A stretch of DNA of 64,000 nt. Origin: Flavobacterium defluvii. GTDB taxonomy: Bacteria; Bacteroidota; Bacteroidia; Flavobacteriales; Flavobacteriaceae. The notes below the pieces were generated by a model. It was not told the origin of the DNA. It did not search any database and saw only the letters and a list, made by a program, of their open reading frames with translations. Made by a program: the position numbers and the translations under genes. Positions within the stretch are counted from its first letter, which is position 1, and the number at the start of each line of letters is the position of its first letter. Positions 1 through 9,220 of this stretch are shown here, piece by piece. The stretch is taken from NCBI RefSeq assembly GCF_900129555.1, contig NZ_FQWC01000011.1:83951-147950 (forward strand), written 5' to 3'.

Positions 1-23
1 TTGAGGTATTTTCTGTACCTCAA
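1..23. terminator. Hairpin at window edge
   Basis: Perfect 8-bp inverted repeat TTGAGGTA / TACCTCAA (1-8 and 16-23) with a 7-nt loop. It precedes the promoter of the siderophore operon, so it is probably the end of a transcription unit lying to the left of the window. No strong T-run directly follows, so the terminator call is an inference. Confidence 0.35.
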
Positions 24-54
24 TTATAGAAATATTTTTCCCTTTTTTATGGTA

Positions 55-85
55 TTGATTTAATTTTCGTACAAATCTACATTTG
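55..85 (+). promoter_or_regulatory. Bacteroidota-type promoter of the siderophore operon
   Basis: TTG at 55-57 and TAcaTTTG at 78-85 match the -33 and -7 elements of the Bacteroidota housekeeping sigma factor, with a 20-nt spacer. Transcription should start near 92, about 35 nt upstream of the ATG at 127. Confidence 0.6.
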
Positions 86-97
86 TCAAATATATTC

Positions 98-114
98 TTT
101 AGAACCAATCTAAA
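98..114. promoter_or_regulatory. Candidate metal-regulator operator
   Basis: TTTAGA-accaa-TCTAAA is a perfect 6-bp inverted repeat with a 5-nt spacer, just downstream of the predicted transcription start and 12 nt before the first siderophore ATG. A dimeric repressor here would block the operon, as expected for iron control by a Fur- or DtxR/IdeR-type protein. Which regulator binds cannot be read from the sequence. Confidence 0.45.
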
Positions 115-126
115 TAAATACCACAA

Positions 127-1659
127 ATGGAGGCACAAGAAAAATTAGATACAATAATGCACGAAGTCATAATTGACAATACGCACCATAAACATGTCTT
201 TTCGAATAATATTGAATCGATCGGGATTTATAAGAAAAGCATGAAAAAAGCAATTAAAGCAATTGGAAATCATTTAAAAGAAAGAAATACCCCATTTACA
301 GGAAACAGCATTTCGACAATTAAGAAAAAAATTGACAATATCCATCTCGAAGAAAATAAGAAAGGCAAAAGTCTGGATTATGTTCTGGACGAATTAAAAG
401 ATATTTATTTAGACGATTGCATTCATTTTCATAATCCTAAATACATAGCACATCTTAACTGTCCAATTCTAACACCGACACTTGTCGCTGAGGCTTTTAT
501 ATCATCGTTGAATTCTTCAATGGATACCTATGATCAAAGTACTGGTGGTACTTTTATCGAACTAAAATTGGTCGATTGGACAATTGATAAACTGGGATAT
601 CCTGAAAATGCCGACGGAATTTTTACCAGTGGAGGAACTCAGTCAAACATGATGGGATTGCTTTTGGCAAGGGATCATTACATCAAAAAGCATTATGCAA
701 TTGATCCAAAAATGGACGGAATTCCTGCTGAAGCTTCAAAATTCAGAATTTTATGTTCAGAAGTAAGTCATTTTAGTTTAAAGAAAAATTTAAGTCTTTT
801 AGGTTTAGGACAAAATGCCGTAGTTCCCGTTGCTGTTGATCCTGATTTTAAGATGAACGTAAGTGCTTTAAAAAAGGTAATTCAGCAGCAAAAAGATTTA
901 GGAAATATTCCAATTGCAATTGTTGGAACGGCAGGAACAACTGATTTTGGTTCTATAGATCCGTTGGCAGAAATTGCTTCTGTTGCCAATGAAAATGATA
1001 TTTGGTTTCATGTGGATGCAGCTTATGGCGGAGGCTTATTAATTAGTAATCTTTATAAAGAAAAATTAGACGGAATCGAATTATCAGATTCTGTTACAAT
1101 AGATTATCATAAAACTTTTTATCAGCCGGTAAGTTCAAGCGGCTTTTTTATGAGAGATAAATCCTTTGTTGATTACATCAAATATCACTCTGATTATCTG
1201 AATTCTAAAGAACAGGAAGACGAAGGAATTCCAAACATGGTAAAGAAATCAATCCAGACAACACGTCGTTTTGATGCGTTAAAACTATGGTTTACGCTGA
1301 GAATGATAGGAACAGAAGGTTTGAGTTCATATATGGAAAAAGCCATTGCCAATGCCCAGTTCACGGCGGATTTATTAAGAAACAGAGATGATTTCGAAAT
1401 AATTCATAAACCGGAAATCAGTGCAGTAGTGTTTCGTTATACACCTTTTACCGGAAATGAAAATTCGTACTGCGAAATCAACAGTTACATTCGAAAAGCC
1501 ATTTTTAATGAAGGTAAAGCCATTATTACCAGTACAAAAGTCTACAATGAAGTATTTCTCAAATTCACATTATTAAATCCTTTAACAACTCCAAAAGATA
1601 TCGAAGAAGTAATCGATTTGATCGTGTATCACGGAAATGAATATTCATTAAAAAATTAA
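127..1659 (+). CDS. PLP-dependent group II amino-acid decarboxylase (siderophore diamine supply)
   Basis: The 510-aa protein belongs to the group II PLP decarboxylases (DesA/RhbB/L-2,4-diaminobutyrate decarboxylase type). The cofactor lysine is K329 in the DYHKTF motif; HVDAAYGG (H295-) supplies the aspartate that pairs with the pyridine nitrogen. It heads a run of siderophore genes, so it should make the diamine that is then N-hydroxylated and acylated. No diaminobutyrate aminotransferase (RhbA type) is present, which makes lysine to cadaverine or ornithine to putrescine more likely than 1,3-diaminopropane; that is inference. The start follows the predicted promoter closely, and the next gene begins 6 nt after the stop. 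Confidence 0.85.
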   Translation: MEAQEKLDTIMHEVIIDNTHHKHVFSNNIESIGIYKKSMKKAIKAIGNHLKERNTPFTGNSISTIKKKIDNIHLEENKKGKSLDYVLDELKDIYLDDCIHFHNPKYIAHLNCPILTPTLVAEAFISSLNSSMDTYDQSTGGTFIELKLVDWTIDKLGYPENADGIFTSGGTQSNMMGLLLARDHYIKKHYAIDPKMDGIPAEASKFRILCSEVSHFSLKKNLSLLGLGQNAVVPVAVDPDFKMNVSALKKVIQQQKDLGNIPIAIVGTAGTTDFGSIDPLAEIASVANENDIWFHVDAAYGGGLLISNLYKEKLDGIELSDSVTIDYHKTFYQPVSSSGFFMRDKSFVDYIKYHSDYLNSKEQEDEGIPNMVKKSIQTTRRFDALKLWFTLRMIGTEGLSSYMEKAIANAQFTADLLRNRDDFEIIHKPEISAVVFRYTPFTGNENSYCEINSYIRKAIFNEGKAIITSTKVYNEVFLKFTLLNPLTTPKDIEEVIDLIVYHGNEYSLKN

Positions 1660-1665
1660 AATAAA

Positions 1666-2997
1666 ATGCAAAACAAAATATACGATTTCATCGCTGTTGG
1701 AGTTGGACCTTTCAATTTAAGTCTGGCTTGTTTAACGGCTCCAATTGAAAATCTTGAAGGATTATTTTTTGATAAAAATGAATCTTTCAACTGGCATCCG
1801 GGAATGTTGATGCAGGACACGACTTTACAAATTCCGTTTTTGGCTGATTTAGTGACTTTGGCTGATCCTACGAGTCCGTTTAGTTTTTTGAATTATATCA
1901 AAGAACAAGGGAAAATATATTCGTTTTATATTCGTGAAAACTTCTTGCTGTTAAGAAACGAATACAATCAATATTGTCAATGGGCGATTAAAAAGTTACC
2001 AAACATTCATTTTAATACAGAAGTTAAAGTAATTGAATACGATGAAAATCAACAGCTTTATTTTGTAACAACGTTTTCTTCTAAAACAAATGCTGAAACG
2101 ATTTACAAAACCAAAAAGATTGTTTTAGGAACGGGAACGGCTCCGCATATTCCAAAATCTTGTCAATCATTAAAAGGAAAAGCAATTCATTCTTCAGCTT
2201 ATATTCAGAATAAAGCGGAACTGCAAAAACAAAAATCGATTACCGTTTTGGGAAGCGGACAGAGTGCTGCTGAGGTTTTCAACGATTTATTACAGGAAAT
2301 TGATGTTTATGGTTATCAGTTAAACTGGATTACAAGATCGTCAAGGTTTTTTCCAATGGATTATAGCAAGTTAACCCTTGAGATGACTTCTCCGGAATAC
2401 GTCGATTATTTCTACAATCTGCCTTCGGACAAAAGAGATCATTTGCTTAAAAACCAGAAATTATTGTACAAAGGAATCAATAAAGACTTGATTGCCACAA
2501 TTTTCGATACCATTTACAGCAAAAAAGTAATTGGAGAAATTGATGTGAATTTAAGAACCAACGCCGCCTGCACAAAAGCAATTTATAATGAAGAAAATCA
2601 ATCTTTTGAGTTGGAATTACATCAGGTTGAACAAGATAAAAGATACCGCCATAAGACCGAAGCCTTGGTTTTAGCAACGGGTTACGGATATAAATTGCCT
2701 CAGTTTTTAAAAGGAATTGCAAACCGAATTCAGTGGGACGAAAAAGGTCGTTTTGCCACAAACAGAAACTACACAATCGATAGTAATGGAAGTGAAATCT
2801 TCGTGCAAAATGCTGAATTACATACACATGGTTTTGTAACTCCAGATTTAGGAATGGCTTGTTACAGAAACTCTTATATCATTAAAGAAATAACCGGAGT
2901 TGAACATTATGCTATAGAAACCAAAATTGCATTTCAGGAATTTGGAGTTGCGGCAGCAGAAGTTATCGAATCTCCGGCATTTGAAATCATTGCATAA
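1666..2997 (+). CDS. Lysine/ornithine/diamine N-monooxygenase (IucD/PvdA/DesB family)
   Basis: This 443-aa flavoprotein converts a primary amine to an N-hydroxyamine, the first step towards a hydroxamate iron ligand. The FAD-binding motif VGVGPFN is at residues 11-17, the NADPH-binding motif GSGQSAAE begins at G196, and the ATG(Y/F) motif typical of these monooxygenases is at A337-Y340. Length matches the family. It sits 6 nt after the decarboxylase and 2 nt before the next gene, so all three are probably co-transcribed. The substrate is probably the diamine made by the upstream decarboxylase, as in desferrioxamine, bisucaberin and rhizobactin pathways. Confidence 0.88.
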   Translation: MQNKIYDFIAVGVGPFNLSLACLTAPIENLEGLFFDKNESFNWHPGMLMQDTTLQIPFLADLVTLADPTSPFSFLNYIKEQGKIYSFYIRENFLLLRNEYNQYCQWAIKKLPNIHFNTEVKVIEYDENQQLYFVTTFSSKTNAETIYKTKKIVLGTGTAPHIPKSCQSLKGKAIHSSAYIQNKAELQKQKSITVLGSGQSAAEVFNDLLQEIDVYGYQLNWITRSSRFFPMDYSKLTLEMTSPEYVDYFYNLPSDKRDHLLKNQKLLYKGINKDLIATIFDTIYSKKVIGEIDVNLRTNAACTKAIYNEENQSFELELHQVEQDKRYRHKTEALVLATGYGYKLPQFLKGIANRIQWDEKGRFATNRNYTIDSNGSEIFVQNAELHTHGFVTPDLGMACYRNSYIIKEITGVEHYAIETKIAFQEFGVAAAEVIESPAFEIIA

Positions 2998-2999
2998 TT

Positions 3000-4115
3000 A
3001 TGGAAACAGTACAGCAAAAAAAGAGAGTTTTGGCAATTGATATTGCCAGAGGAATGAGTGTGATTTTTATGATGATGATTCACACGATGTTGATTTACGG
3101 AACAATTGAAACGCAGACTAAAACCGTTTTAGGCGAAATCATTTTATGGCTGAGCCGTGGTACGACTATGTTTTTAGTTAGTATGGGAATTTCATTTGTA
3201 TTATCCAGAAGACAGACTTTTACAGCCGTTTGCAAAAGAGCTTTATACATTTTGGCCATTGGTTACGGAATGAATTTTTTAAAATTTCTGGTTCCAGAAT
3301 TCATTTTTGGCGGACTTCCGGAAGCGTTTGTTTCGGCCTATGGATTAAAATCGGGAACGTTGGAAACCGGAGTTTTCTTTTTGCTTTTGGGCGATATTCT
3401 GCAGTTGGCAGGACTCACATTGTTTATTATGGGGCTTATCAATCATTTTAGCAAAAGCAAATATGTTCCGTTAATTGTGGCTTTGGCAATCATTTCCATT
3501 TCAAAAGAATTAAGCGGTTTTAGAATTGGAATTGTTGGTTTAGATTATATCTGTGATTTACTTTTCAGCAATCAGTTTAATGTTTATTTCCCTCTTTTTC
3601 CGTGGAGTGCATTTATCTTAATCGGAATGTTTTTAGGAAGATGGTACAAAGAACTCAACGAAAATCAGGATGTGTTTTTTAAGAAAATGCTGTTTGTAGG
3701 TTTAGGTTTTATAGTTGTGGGAGGAATTTTAAACTTCTCAAATCCAGAATATCATTTTGGAGATTATTATCATTTAGGACCTGGCGGCAGTATTTTATTA
3801 CTCGGAACAAATCTCGTTTTGTATTGGCTCATAAACCTTGTAGTAAATCTGTTTAAAGAAAATAATAAAGTATTCAAGTTATTGATTTTCTGTAGTAAAC
3901 ATGTCACAAGTTTATATGTAATTCAATGGGTTTTGATCAATTGGGGAATGTACGTTTTAGGTTTCTGGCAGCACGATCAATGGTTTGTTCTAAGCTTATT
4001 TCCAGTTGTAATTACATTAAGTATCTGCGTTCAGCTTGTTTATAATCTTACCAAGGTTTTATTAAAAGCCAAATGGGACAACAGAAACAGCAATGAATTA
4101 ATTGCTAATGGCTAA
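3000..4115 (+). CDS. Multi-pass membrane acyltransferase-like protein (DUF1624/HGSNAT-like)
   Basis: The 371-aa protein is very hydrophobic, with about ten predicted membrane segments. The N-terminal AIDIARGMSVIFMMMIHT motif resembles the RxxDxxRG start of the DUF1624/YeiB/heparan-alpha-glucosaminide acetyltransferase group and of acyltransferase-3 proteins. It starts 2 nt after the monooxygenase, so it belongs to the siderophore operon. It could acylate a siderophore intermediate at the membrane, or take part in release; neither is shown by the sequence. No soluble domain is fused. Confidence 0.6.
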   Translation: METVQQKKRVLAIDIARGMSVIFMMMIHTMLIYGTIETQTKTVLGEIILWLSRGTTMFLVSMGISFVLSRRQTFTAVCKRALYILAIGYGMNFLKFLVPEFIFGGLPEAFVSAYGLKSGTLETGVFFLLLGDILQLAGLTLFIMGLINHFSKSKYVPLIVALAIISISKELSGFRIGIVGLDYICDLLFSNQFNVYFPLFPWSAFILIGMFLGRWYKELNENQDVFFKKMLFVGLGFIVVGGILNFSNPEYHFGDYYHLGPGGSILLLGTNLVLYWLINLVVNLFKENNKVFKLLIFCSKHVTSLYVIQWVLINWGMYVLGFWQHDQWFVLSLFPVVITLSICVQLVYNLTKVLLKAKWDNRNSNELIANG

Positions 4116-4148
4116 ACATAGAATTTAATATCTACAAAGGTTTTATCG

Positions 4149-4173
4149 TAGAGGCGCACAGCAGTGCGTCTTC
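4149..4173. repeat. Short GC-rich intergenic palindrome
   Basis: An imperfect inverted repeat (GGCGCAC-agca-GTGCGTC core) in AT-rich intergenic DNA. Its GC content stands out from its surroundings. It resembles dispersed palindromes found in Flavobacterium genomes. Only one copy is in the window. Confidence 0.4.
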
Positions 4174-4206
4174 GCAAAGTATTTCCACCAAGAATTGTTT
4201 AATTTA

Positions 4207-4349
4207 TTTAAACACATAGAAACATAGATTTTATTAGATTGAGATCGAAGCATGTTTTAGAAAATCTAGATTTTTTCACATAGCTATGTGTTTTATTTGA
4301 AGTGAAACGCCTTTTTAAGCTATGAAAACTATGCTTCTATGTGTTTAAA
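4207..4349 (+). repeat. ~140-bp palindromic intergenic repeat, copy A
   Basis: Outer arms TTTAAACACATAGAAACATAG and ATGCTTCTATGTGTTTAAA form terminal inverted repeats. Inside are a small palindrome (CACATAGCTATGTG) and an asymmetric block AGTGAAACGCCTTTTTAAGC (4301-4320). Three relatives occur at 34328, 40803 and 45335. It lies between the membrane acyltransferase gene and the first NIS synthetase gene and could form a very long hairpin in the siderophore mRNA. No transposase is nearby. Confidence 0.75.
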
Positions 4350-4400
4350 TTACTCACAATGATTAAAATCTAAAATCAACAACCTAAAATCTAAAATCAA

Positions 4401-6788
4401 ATGAGCACATATAAACCTATTTATTCAACAACAATTCCGGATTTTGGAGTGATAGATTTTCGCCCGTTGGAACTGGAAAACGACGCTGTAATAATTCATG
4501 ATTGGGTTAATCGTGATTATGCACAATATTGGGGCATGCAAGGAAAAAATCTCGAAGAAGTTCGTTTAGAATACGAAAAAATAACCAAAGATTCAGATGT
4601 TTTTATCGGACTTGTAAATGGAGAAGTTTCCTTTTTATTAGAACGTTACAATCCAAAACAAGATATTATTGGCAGCTATTATAAAGTTCAGGATTACGAC
4701 TGCGGAATCCATATAATTGTTGCGCCGCCAGCAAAGCCCGTACATCAGTTTACATGGCATATTTTTTCGAGTATCATGAAATTTATTTTCAGAGACCTTA
4801 CTATCGAAAGAATATTGGTTGAGCCCGATATTCGTAACAAAAAAATGTTTGATATCTGCCACCGCGTAGGCTTTGAAGATGGCGATGTTGTCAATTTACC
4901 GCACAAAACGGCACTATTAGCCTTTTGTACGCGTGAACAATTCATTAAAAAAATAGATCCATTCAACCTCAATTATACCGAAATGAATACCGAAAATCAA
5001 ATAGAATTTCCAGAAAAAGCCATAACACATATTCAGCCAGAAGTTTGGGAAAAAGCCAATCGTTTGCTCGTAAAAAAAGCAATTTGTGAGTTTTCGCATG
5101 AACTTTTAATCAAACCAATTTTAGAATCAGATAATAAATATTCTTTAATTTCTGATGACAATTTAGTTAAATATACTTTTGAAGCAGAATTGCTGGAAAT
5201 GAATCATTTGAATGTCGAATTGAACTCAATTTTAAAATATAAAAATGAAAAACTAATATCTTTAGACGCTGTTGATTTTATTCAGGAATTCAAAACCAGT
5301 TTAGGCATTTCAGAGCAATTGTTTCCGTCTTATATAGAAGAAATTATCAGCACACTTTACGGAAGCTGTTACAAATTATTAAAAGAAAATTCGACTTCAA
5401 AATCATTGGCCAATTCTGATTTTCAGACAATTGAACAAGCCATGATGGAAGGTCATCCGGGCTTTGTAGCCAATAATGGAAGAATTGGCTACAACAGCAT
5501 GGATTACAAAGCGTACGCACCCGAAGCCGGAAATCCGTTCAGGATTTTATGGCTGGCCGGACACCGTGACAGAACGGTTTATGCCGGAACTCAAAAACTG
5601 GATTATGATACTCTAATTCAGCAGGAATTAGGAACAGAAACCATTGCAAAATTCAATTCCGTAATTTCAGAAAAAGGCCAGAATCCAAACGATTATTTCT
5701 TTATTCCCGTGCATCCGTGGCAATGGTTTAATAAACTCGCCAATTTATTTTCTCCGGAAATTGCCAAACAAAAACTAATTTGTGTAGGTTACAGTCCCGA
5801 TTTATATCAGGCGCAGCAATCGATTAGAACTTTATTCAACTTAAGCAATCCTAAAAAATTATATACCAAAACATCGCTTTCAATCCTGAATATGGGCTTT
5901 ATGCGCGGTTTGCCCGTTTATTATTTAGGAACTGCGCCGGAAATGGCAGAATGGCTGGATCAATTATTAAGCGGTGATAAATATCTGCAAAAAGTTGGTT
6001 TCGGAATGTTGGGCGAAGTGGCTTCTGTAAGCTACATTAACCCGTATTTTGAAAGCTTCGGAAAACACAATCCATATAATAAGATGATTGCTTCTTTATG
6101 GAGAGAAAGCCCTGTTGCAAAACTCAAAAACGACGAACAATTGATGACAATGGCGGCATTTTTACATTTGGATAAAGATGGAAATTCGCTGCTGTCTGAA
6201 ATTATAAAAGCATCTTCATTATCAATAGACAATTGGCTTGCAGAATATTTTAAAGTGTATTTGAGTCCGTTATTGCATTGTTTTTATCAATACGATTTGG
6301 TTTTCATGCCACACGGTGAAAATCTTATTTTAGGATTAGAAAATCACGTTCCGGTGCGTTCTTTCCTGAAAGATATTACCGAAGAAGCCGTGATTTTAAA
6401 TCCGGATGTTGAGATTCCTAAAAACATTGACAGAATTTATGCAGAAGTTCCGGAAGACGTAAAATTGCTTTCAATTTTTATTGATGTTTTTGATGGATTT
6501 TTCCGTTTCATGTCGGCAATTTTGGTTTCTAGTGACGGATATTCAGAAAATCGTTTTTGGGAATTAGTGGCAGAATGTATCTCTGATTATCAGGAACAAA
6601 ACCCACATCTTGAAGCTAAATTCGAGAAATATGATTTGTTTGCCAATGAATTTCAGCTTTCCTGCCTGAACCGTTTACAATTAAATAATAATAAAACCAT
6701 GATAGATCTAGATGATCCGGTGGCATTGTTACAGTTTCGGGGAAAACTGCAAAACCCAATCGCTCCATATAAAAAAGTAACAGCTTAA
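4401..6788 (+). CDS. Fused acyltransferase (AlcB/IucB-like) - IucA/IucC NIS siderophore synthetase
   Basis: This 795-aa protein has two parts. Residues ~1-185 form a GNAT-type siderophore acyltransferase of the AlcB/IucB/RhbD kind (HDWVNRDYAQYW; ERYNP; GIHIIVAPP). Residues ~205-795 form an IucA/IucC synthetase: EGHP at 350-353, VHPWQW at 437-442, KTSLSILNMGFMRGL, and HGENLILGLENH near the C terminus. The first half should acylate the hydroxylamine; the second should condense it with a carboxylate using ATP. It is a tandem paralogue of the next two genes joined together (198+597=795 aa; the HP motifs differ by exactly 200 residues). The stop is 11 nt from the next gene. Confidence 0.9.
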   Translation: MSTYKPIYSTTIPDFGVIDFRPLELENDAVIIHDWVNRDYAQYWGMQGKNLEEVRLEYEKITKDSDVFIGLVNGEVSFLLERYNPKQDIIGSYYKVQDYDCGIHIIVAPPAKPVHQFTWHIFSSIMKFIFRDLTIERILVEPDIRNKKMFDICHRVGFEDGDVVNLPHKTALLAFCTREQFIKKIDPFNLNYTEMNTENQIEFPEKAITHIQPEVWEKANRLLVKKAICEFSHELLIKPILESDNKYSLISDDNLVKYTFEAELLEMNHLNVELNSILKYKNEKLISLDAVDFIQEFKTSLGISEQLFPSYIEEIISTLYGSCYKLLKENSTSKSLANSDFQTIEQAMMEGHPGFVANNGRIGYNSMDYKAYAPEAGNPFRILWLAGHRDRTVYAGTQKLDYDTLIQQELGTETIAKFNSVISEKGQNPNDYFFIPVHPWQWFNKLANLFSPEIAKQKLICVGYSPDLYQAQQSIRTLFNLSNPKKLYTKTSLSILNMGFMRGLPVYYLGTAPEMAEWLDQLLSGDKYLQKVGFGMLGEVASVSYINPYFESFGKHNPYNKMIASLWRESPVAKLKNDEQLMTMAAFLHLDKDGNSLLSEIIKASSLSIDNWLAEYFKVYLSPLLHCFYQYDLVFMPHGENLILGLENHVPVRSFLKDITEEAVILNPDVEIPKNIDRIYAEVPEDVKLLSIFIDVFDGFFRFMSAILVSSDGYSENRFWELVAECISDYQEQNPHLEAKFEKYDLFANEFQLSCLNRLQLNNNKTMIDLDDPVALLQFRGKLQNPIAPYKKVTA

Positions 6789-6799
6789 TTTTTAAGAAG

Positions 6800-7396
6800 A
6801 TGAATAGTATACTAACTCATCCAGAAAATGATGTCGCGAATGATGTTGTTTTTGTAAAATCAATTCCAGGTTTAGGGGTTTTTGAGCTGCGTCCGCTTGA
6901 TATGGAACTCGATATTCCGATAATTCATAATTGGGTCAATCGCGATTATGCCGTTTATTGGGAAATGAATGGATTTTCGATAGAAGAAGTAAAAAATACC
7001 TACTATAATATTCAGGAAAAAGCGCAGGTTTATATGGGTAAATTCAACAATAATGTCGCTTTTTTACTGGAATGTTATAATCCGCAAGACGATATTGTGG
7101 GCAAATATTATCAAGCCGAAAAAGGAGATAGAGGTATGCATATTTTAGTTGCCCCTTCAGAAAAACCAATTCCAAATTTTACCTGGAATATTTTTACCGT
7201 AATTCTGGATTTTATCTTTAGTGATGCTAAAAATCAGCGCATTGTGGTTGAACCAGATGCTAGAAATCATAAAATTCATTTACTGAATAAAAGAGCAGGA
7301 TTTGTTTTTCAGCGTGTTCTTGATTTGCCGCATAAAAAAGCGCATTTGGAATTCTGCACGCGTGAAGATTATTACAAGGCATTACAATTGGCTTAA
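6800..7396 (+). CDS. GNAT siderophore N-acyltransferase (AlcB/IucB/RhbD-like)
   Basis: The 198-aa protein is a stand-alone version of the N-terminal half of the preceding fused protein, with matching motifs (HNWVNRDYAVYW, ECYNP, GDRGMHILVAP with H114, EFCTREDY). Members of this family transfer an acetyl, succinyl or similar group from CoA to an N-hydroxy-diamine or N-hydroxylysine. Its length corresponds to the fused domain plus linker. It is followed after 11 nt by a stand-alone IucA/IucC synthetase, so the pair repeats the domain order of the fused gene. The acyl donor cannot be told from sequence. Confidence 0.85.
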   Translation: MNSILTHPENDVANDVVFVKSIPGLGVFELRPLDMELDIPIIHNWVNRDYAVYWEMNGFSIEEVKNTYYNIQEKAQVYMGKFNNNVAFLLECYNPQDDIVGKYYQAEKGDRGMHILVAPSEKPIPNFTWNIFTVILDFIFSDAKNQRIVVEPDARNHKIHLLNKRAGFVFQRVLDLPHKKAHLEFCTREDYYKALQLA

Positions 7397-7407
7397 TTGA
7401 ATACAAA

Positions 7408-9201
7408 ATGAAAACACCAACCCAAAATATACAGCATTTAACAAAAGAGAATTGGGATAAAGCAAACGCCATTTTGCTGAGAAAAACGTTAAGCGAATTT
7501 GCCCATGAATTATTAATTGTTCCAATAAAAAACGCTTTAAATTTATACAGTATTTTTTCTCCTGATAAAAAGACCGAATATAAATTTGAAGCTTCAATTT
7601 TAGCTTTAAATCATTGGTCAATCGCTTTAGATTCAATTCAAAGAACAATTGAAGGAAAAAAATCGCCTTTACGTTTATTAGAATTTATTATTGAATTTAA
7701 AGATACTTTAGGAATCAGCGAAAGTTTACTGCCAACGTATTTGGAAGAAATCACAAGTACATTGTACAGTACGGCATATAAAATTGCAAACGAAAAATAT
7801 ACATCAAAAGATTTACTGGAATTAGATTATCAAAAAATCGAACACGCCATGATCGAAGGACATCCGTGTTTTGTGGCGAACTCGGGTAAAAATGGTTTTA
7901 ATATTGATGATTTTGCGACGTTTTCTCCAGAAGCCAATGTGCCTGTAAAATTGTTATGGATTGCCGGACATAGGAGCAAAGCCACTTTTACAGCAATTAA
8001 ATCTTTAGATTATCAAAAAGTATTGCAGCAGGAATTGTCTGCAGAAAATATTACAGCATTCATAAATGTATTAAAATCTCAGGATTTAAACAGTCAGGAT
8101 TATTATTTTTTTCCTGTACATCCGTGGCAGTGGTTTAATAAACTGGCTTTGATTTTTGCGACGGATATTGCCGAAAATCATTTGGTTTGCCTTGGTTATG
8201 GAGATGATGAATATTCGGCACAACAATCGATACGTACTTTTTTTAATACCTCTTCACCAGAGAAATTTTATGCTAAAACAGCACTTTCTGTAATCAATAT
8301 GGGATTTATGCGCGGACTTTCTCCGTATTATATGGAAAGTACGCCGGCCATTACAGAATGGGTTGCAGATTTAGTCGAAAATGATTCGTATTTACAGCAA
8401 AAAGGATTTACACTTTTAGGAGAAGTCGCAACAGTTGGCTATCGCAATTTCTTGTACGAACCTTTAGGAAGAAGTATTCCGCACAATAAAATGCTGGCTG
8501 CGTTATGGCGTGAAAGCCCAATTCCGAAATTAGAAAACGGACAGCATATCATGACAATGGCGGCGTTACTGCATGTTGATCAATCCGGAAATGCGTTTGT
8601 TTCAGAATTAATCAAAAAATCTGGAATCAGCGCAAAGTCCTGGATTAGTAATTATCTAGATGTTTATCTTTCGCCTTTACTGCATTGTTTTTATCAGCAT
8701 GAAATGGTTTTTATGCCGCACGGTGAAAATCTGATTTTGGTTTTAGAAAACCATATTCCGGTAAAAGCCATTATGAAAGACATTACAGAAGAAGTAATGG
8801 TTTTTAATGGAGAAATTTCGCTGCCGGAAAAAGTAAAACGAATTTATATTGATATGAAAGAATCGTTGAGAATTCTTTGCATTTTTAATGATGTCTTTCA
8901 GTTTTATTTCCGTTTTCTTTCTGCAATTTTATCCGAAACCCAAACACTTTCTGAAGAAGATTTCTGGTCAGCCGTTGCCGATTGTATTCAGGAATATCAG
9001 TTAGCACATCCACATTTACAGGAACAATTTAAAAAGTACAATTTGTTTGTTTCAGAATTTGATTCTTGTTGTCTGAACCGTTTGCAATTGCGTAATAATA
9101 AGCAAATGTTAGATTTAGCAGATCCTGTTGACAGTCTTCAGTTTGTTGGTAAACTAACGAATCCTGTTGCAGTTTTCAGCCAGCAAGAAACTACAATTTA
9201 A
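7408..9201 (+). CDS. IucA/IucC-family NIS siderophore synthetase
   Basis: This 597-aa protein is a full-length NIS synthetase. EGHP (HP at 152-153), VHPWQW (H238), KTALSVINMGFMRGL and HGENLILVLENH mark the IucA/IucC fold and the C-terminal FhuF-like region. Two synthetases of this type in one operon suggest either two successive amide bonds on a citrate or dicarboxylate backbone (aerobactin/schizokinen logic), or oligomerisation and cyclisation of succinyl-hydroxydiamine units (desferrioxamine/bisucaberin logic). It is the last intact gene of the biosynthetic operon. Confidence 0.9.
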   Translation: MKTPTQNIQHLTKENWDKANAILLRKTLSEFAHELLIVPIKNALNLYSIFSPDKKTEYKFEASILALNHWSIALDSIQRTIEGKKSPLRLLEFIIEFKDTLGISESLLPTYLEEITSTLYSTAYKIANEKYTSKDLLELDYQKIEHAMIEGHPCFVANSGKNGFNIDDFATFSPEANVPVKLLWIAGHRSKATFTAIKSLDYQKVLQQELSAENITAFINVLKSQDLNSQDYYFFPVHPWQWFNKLALIFATDIAENHLVCLGYGDDEYSAQQSIRTFFNTSSPEKFYAKTALSVINMGFMRGLSPYYMESTPAITEWVADLVENDSYLQQKGFTLLGEVATVGYRNFLYEPLGRSIPHNKMLAALWRESPIPKLENGQHIMTMAALLHVDQSGNAFVSELIKKSGISAKSWISNYLDVYLSPLLHCFYQHEMVFMPHGENLILVLENHIPVKAIMKDITEEVMVFNGEISLPEKVKRIYIDMKESLRILCIFNDVFQFYFRFLSAILSETQTLSEEDFWSAVADCIQEYQLAHPHLQEQFKKYNLFVSEFDSCCLNRLQLRNNKQMLDLADPVDSLQFVGKLTNPVAVFSQQETTI

Positions 9202-9220
9202 AAGATCAAAATATTTTTTC

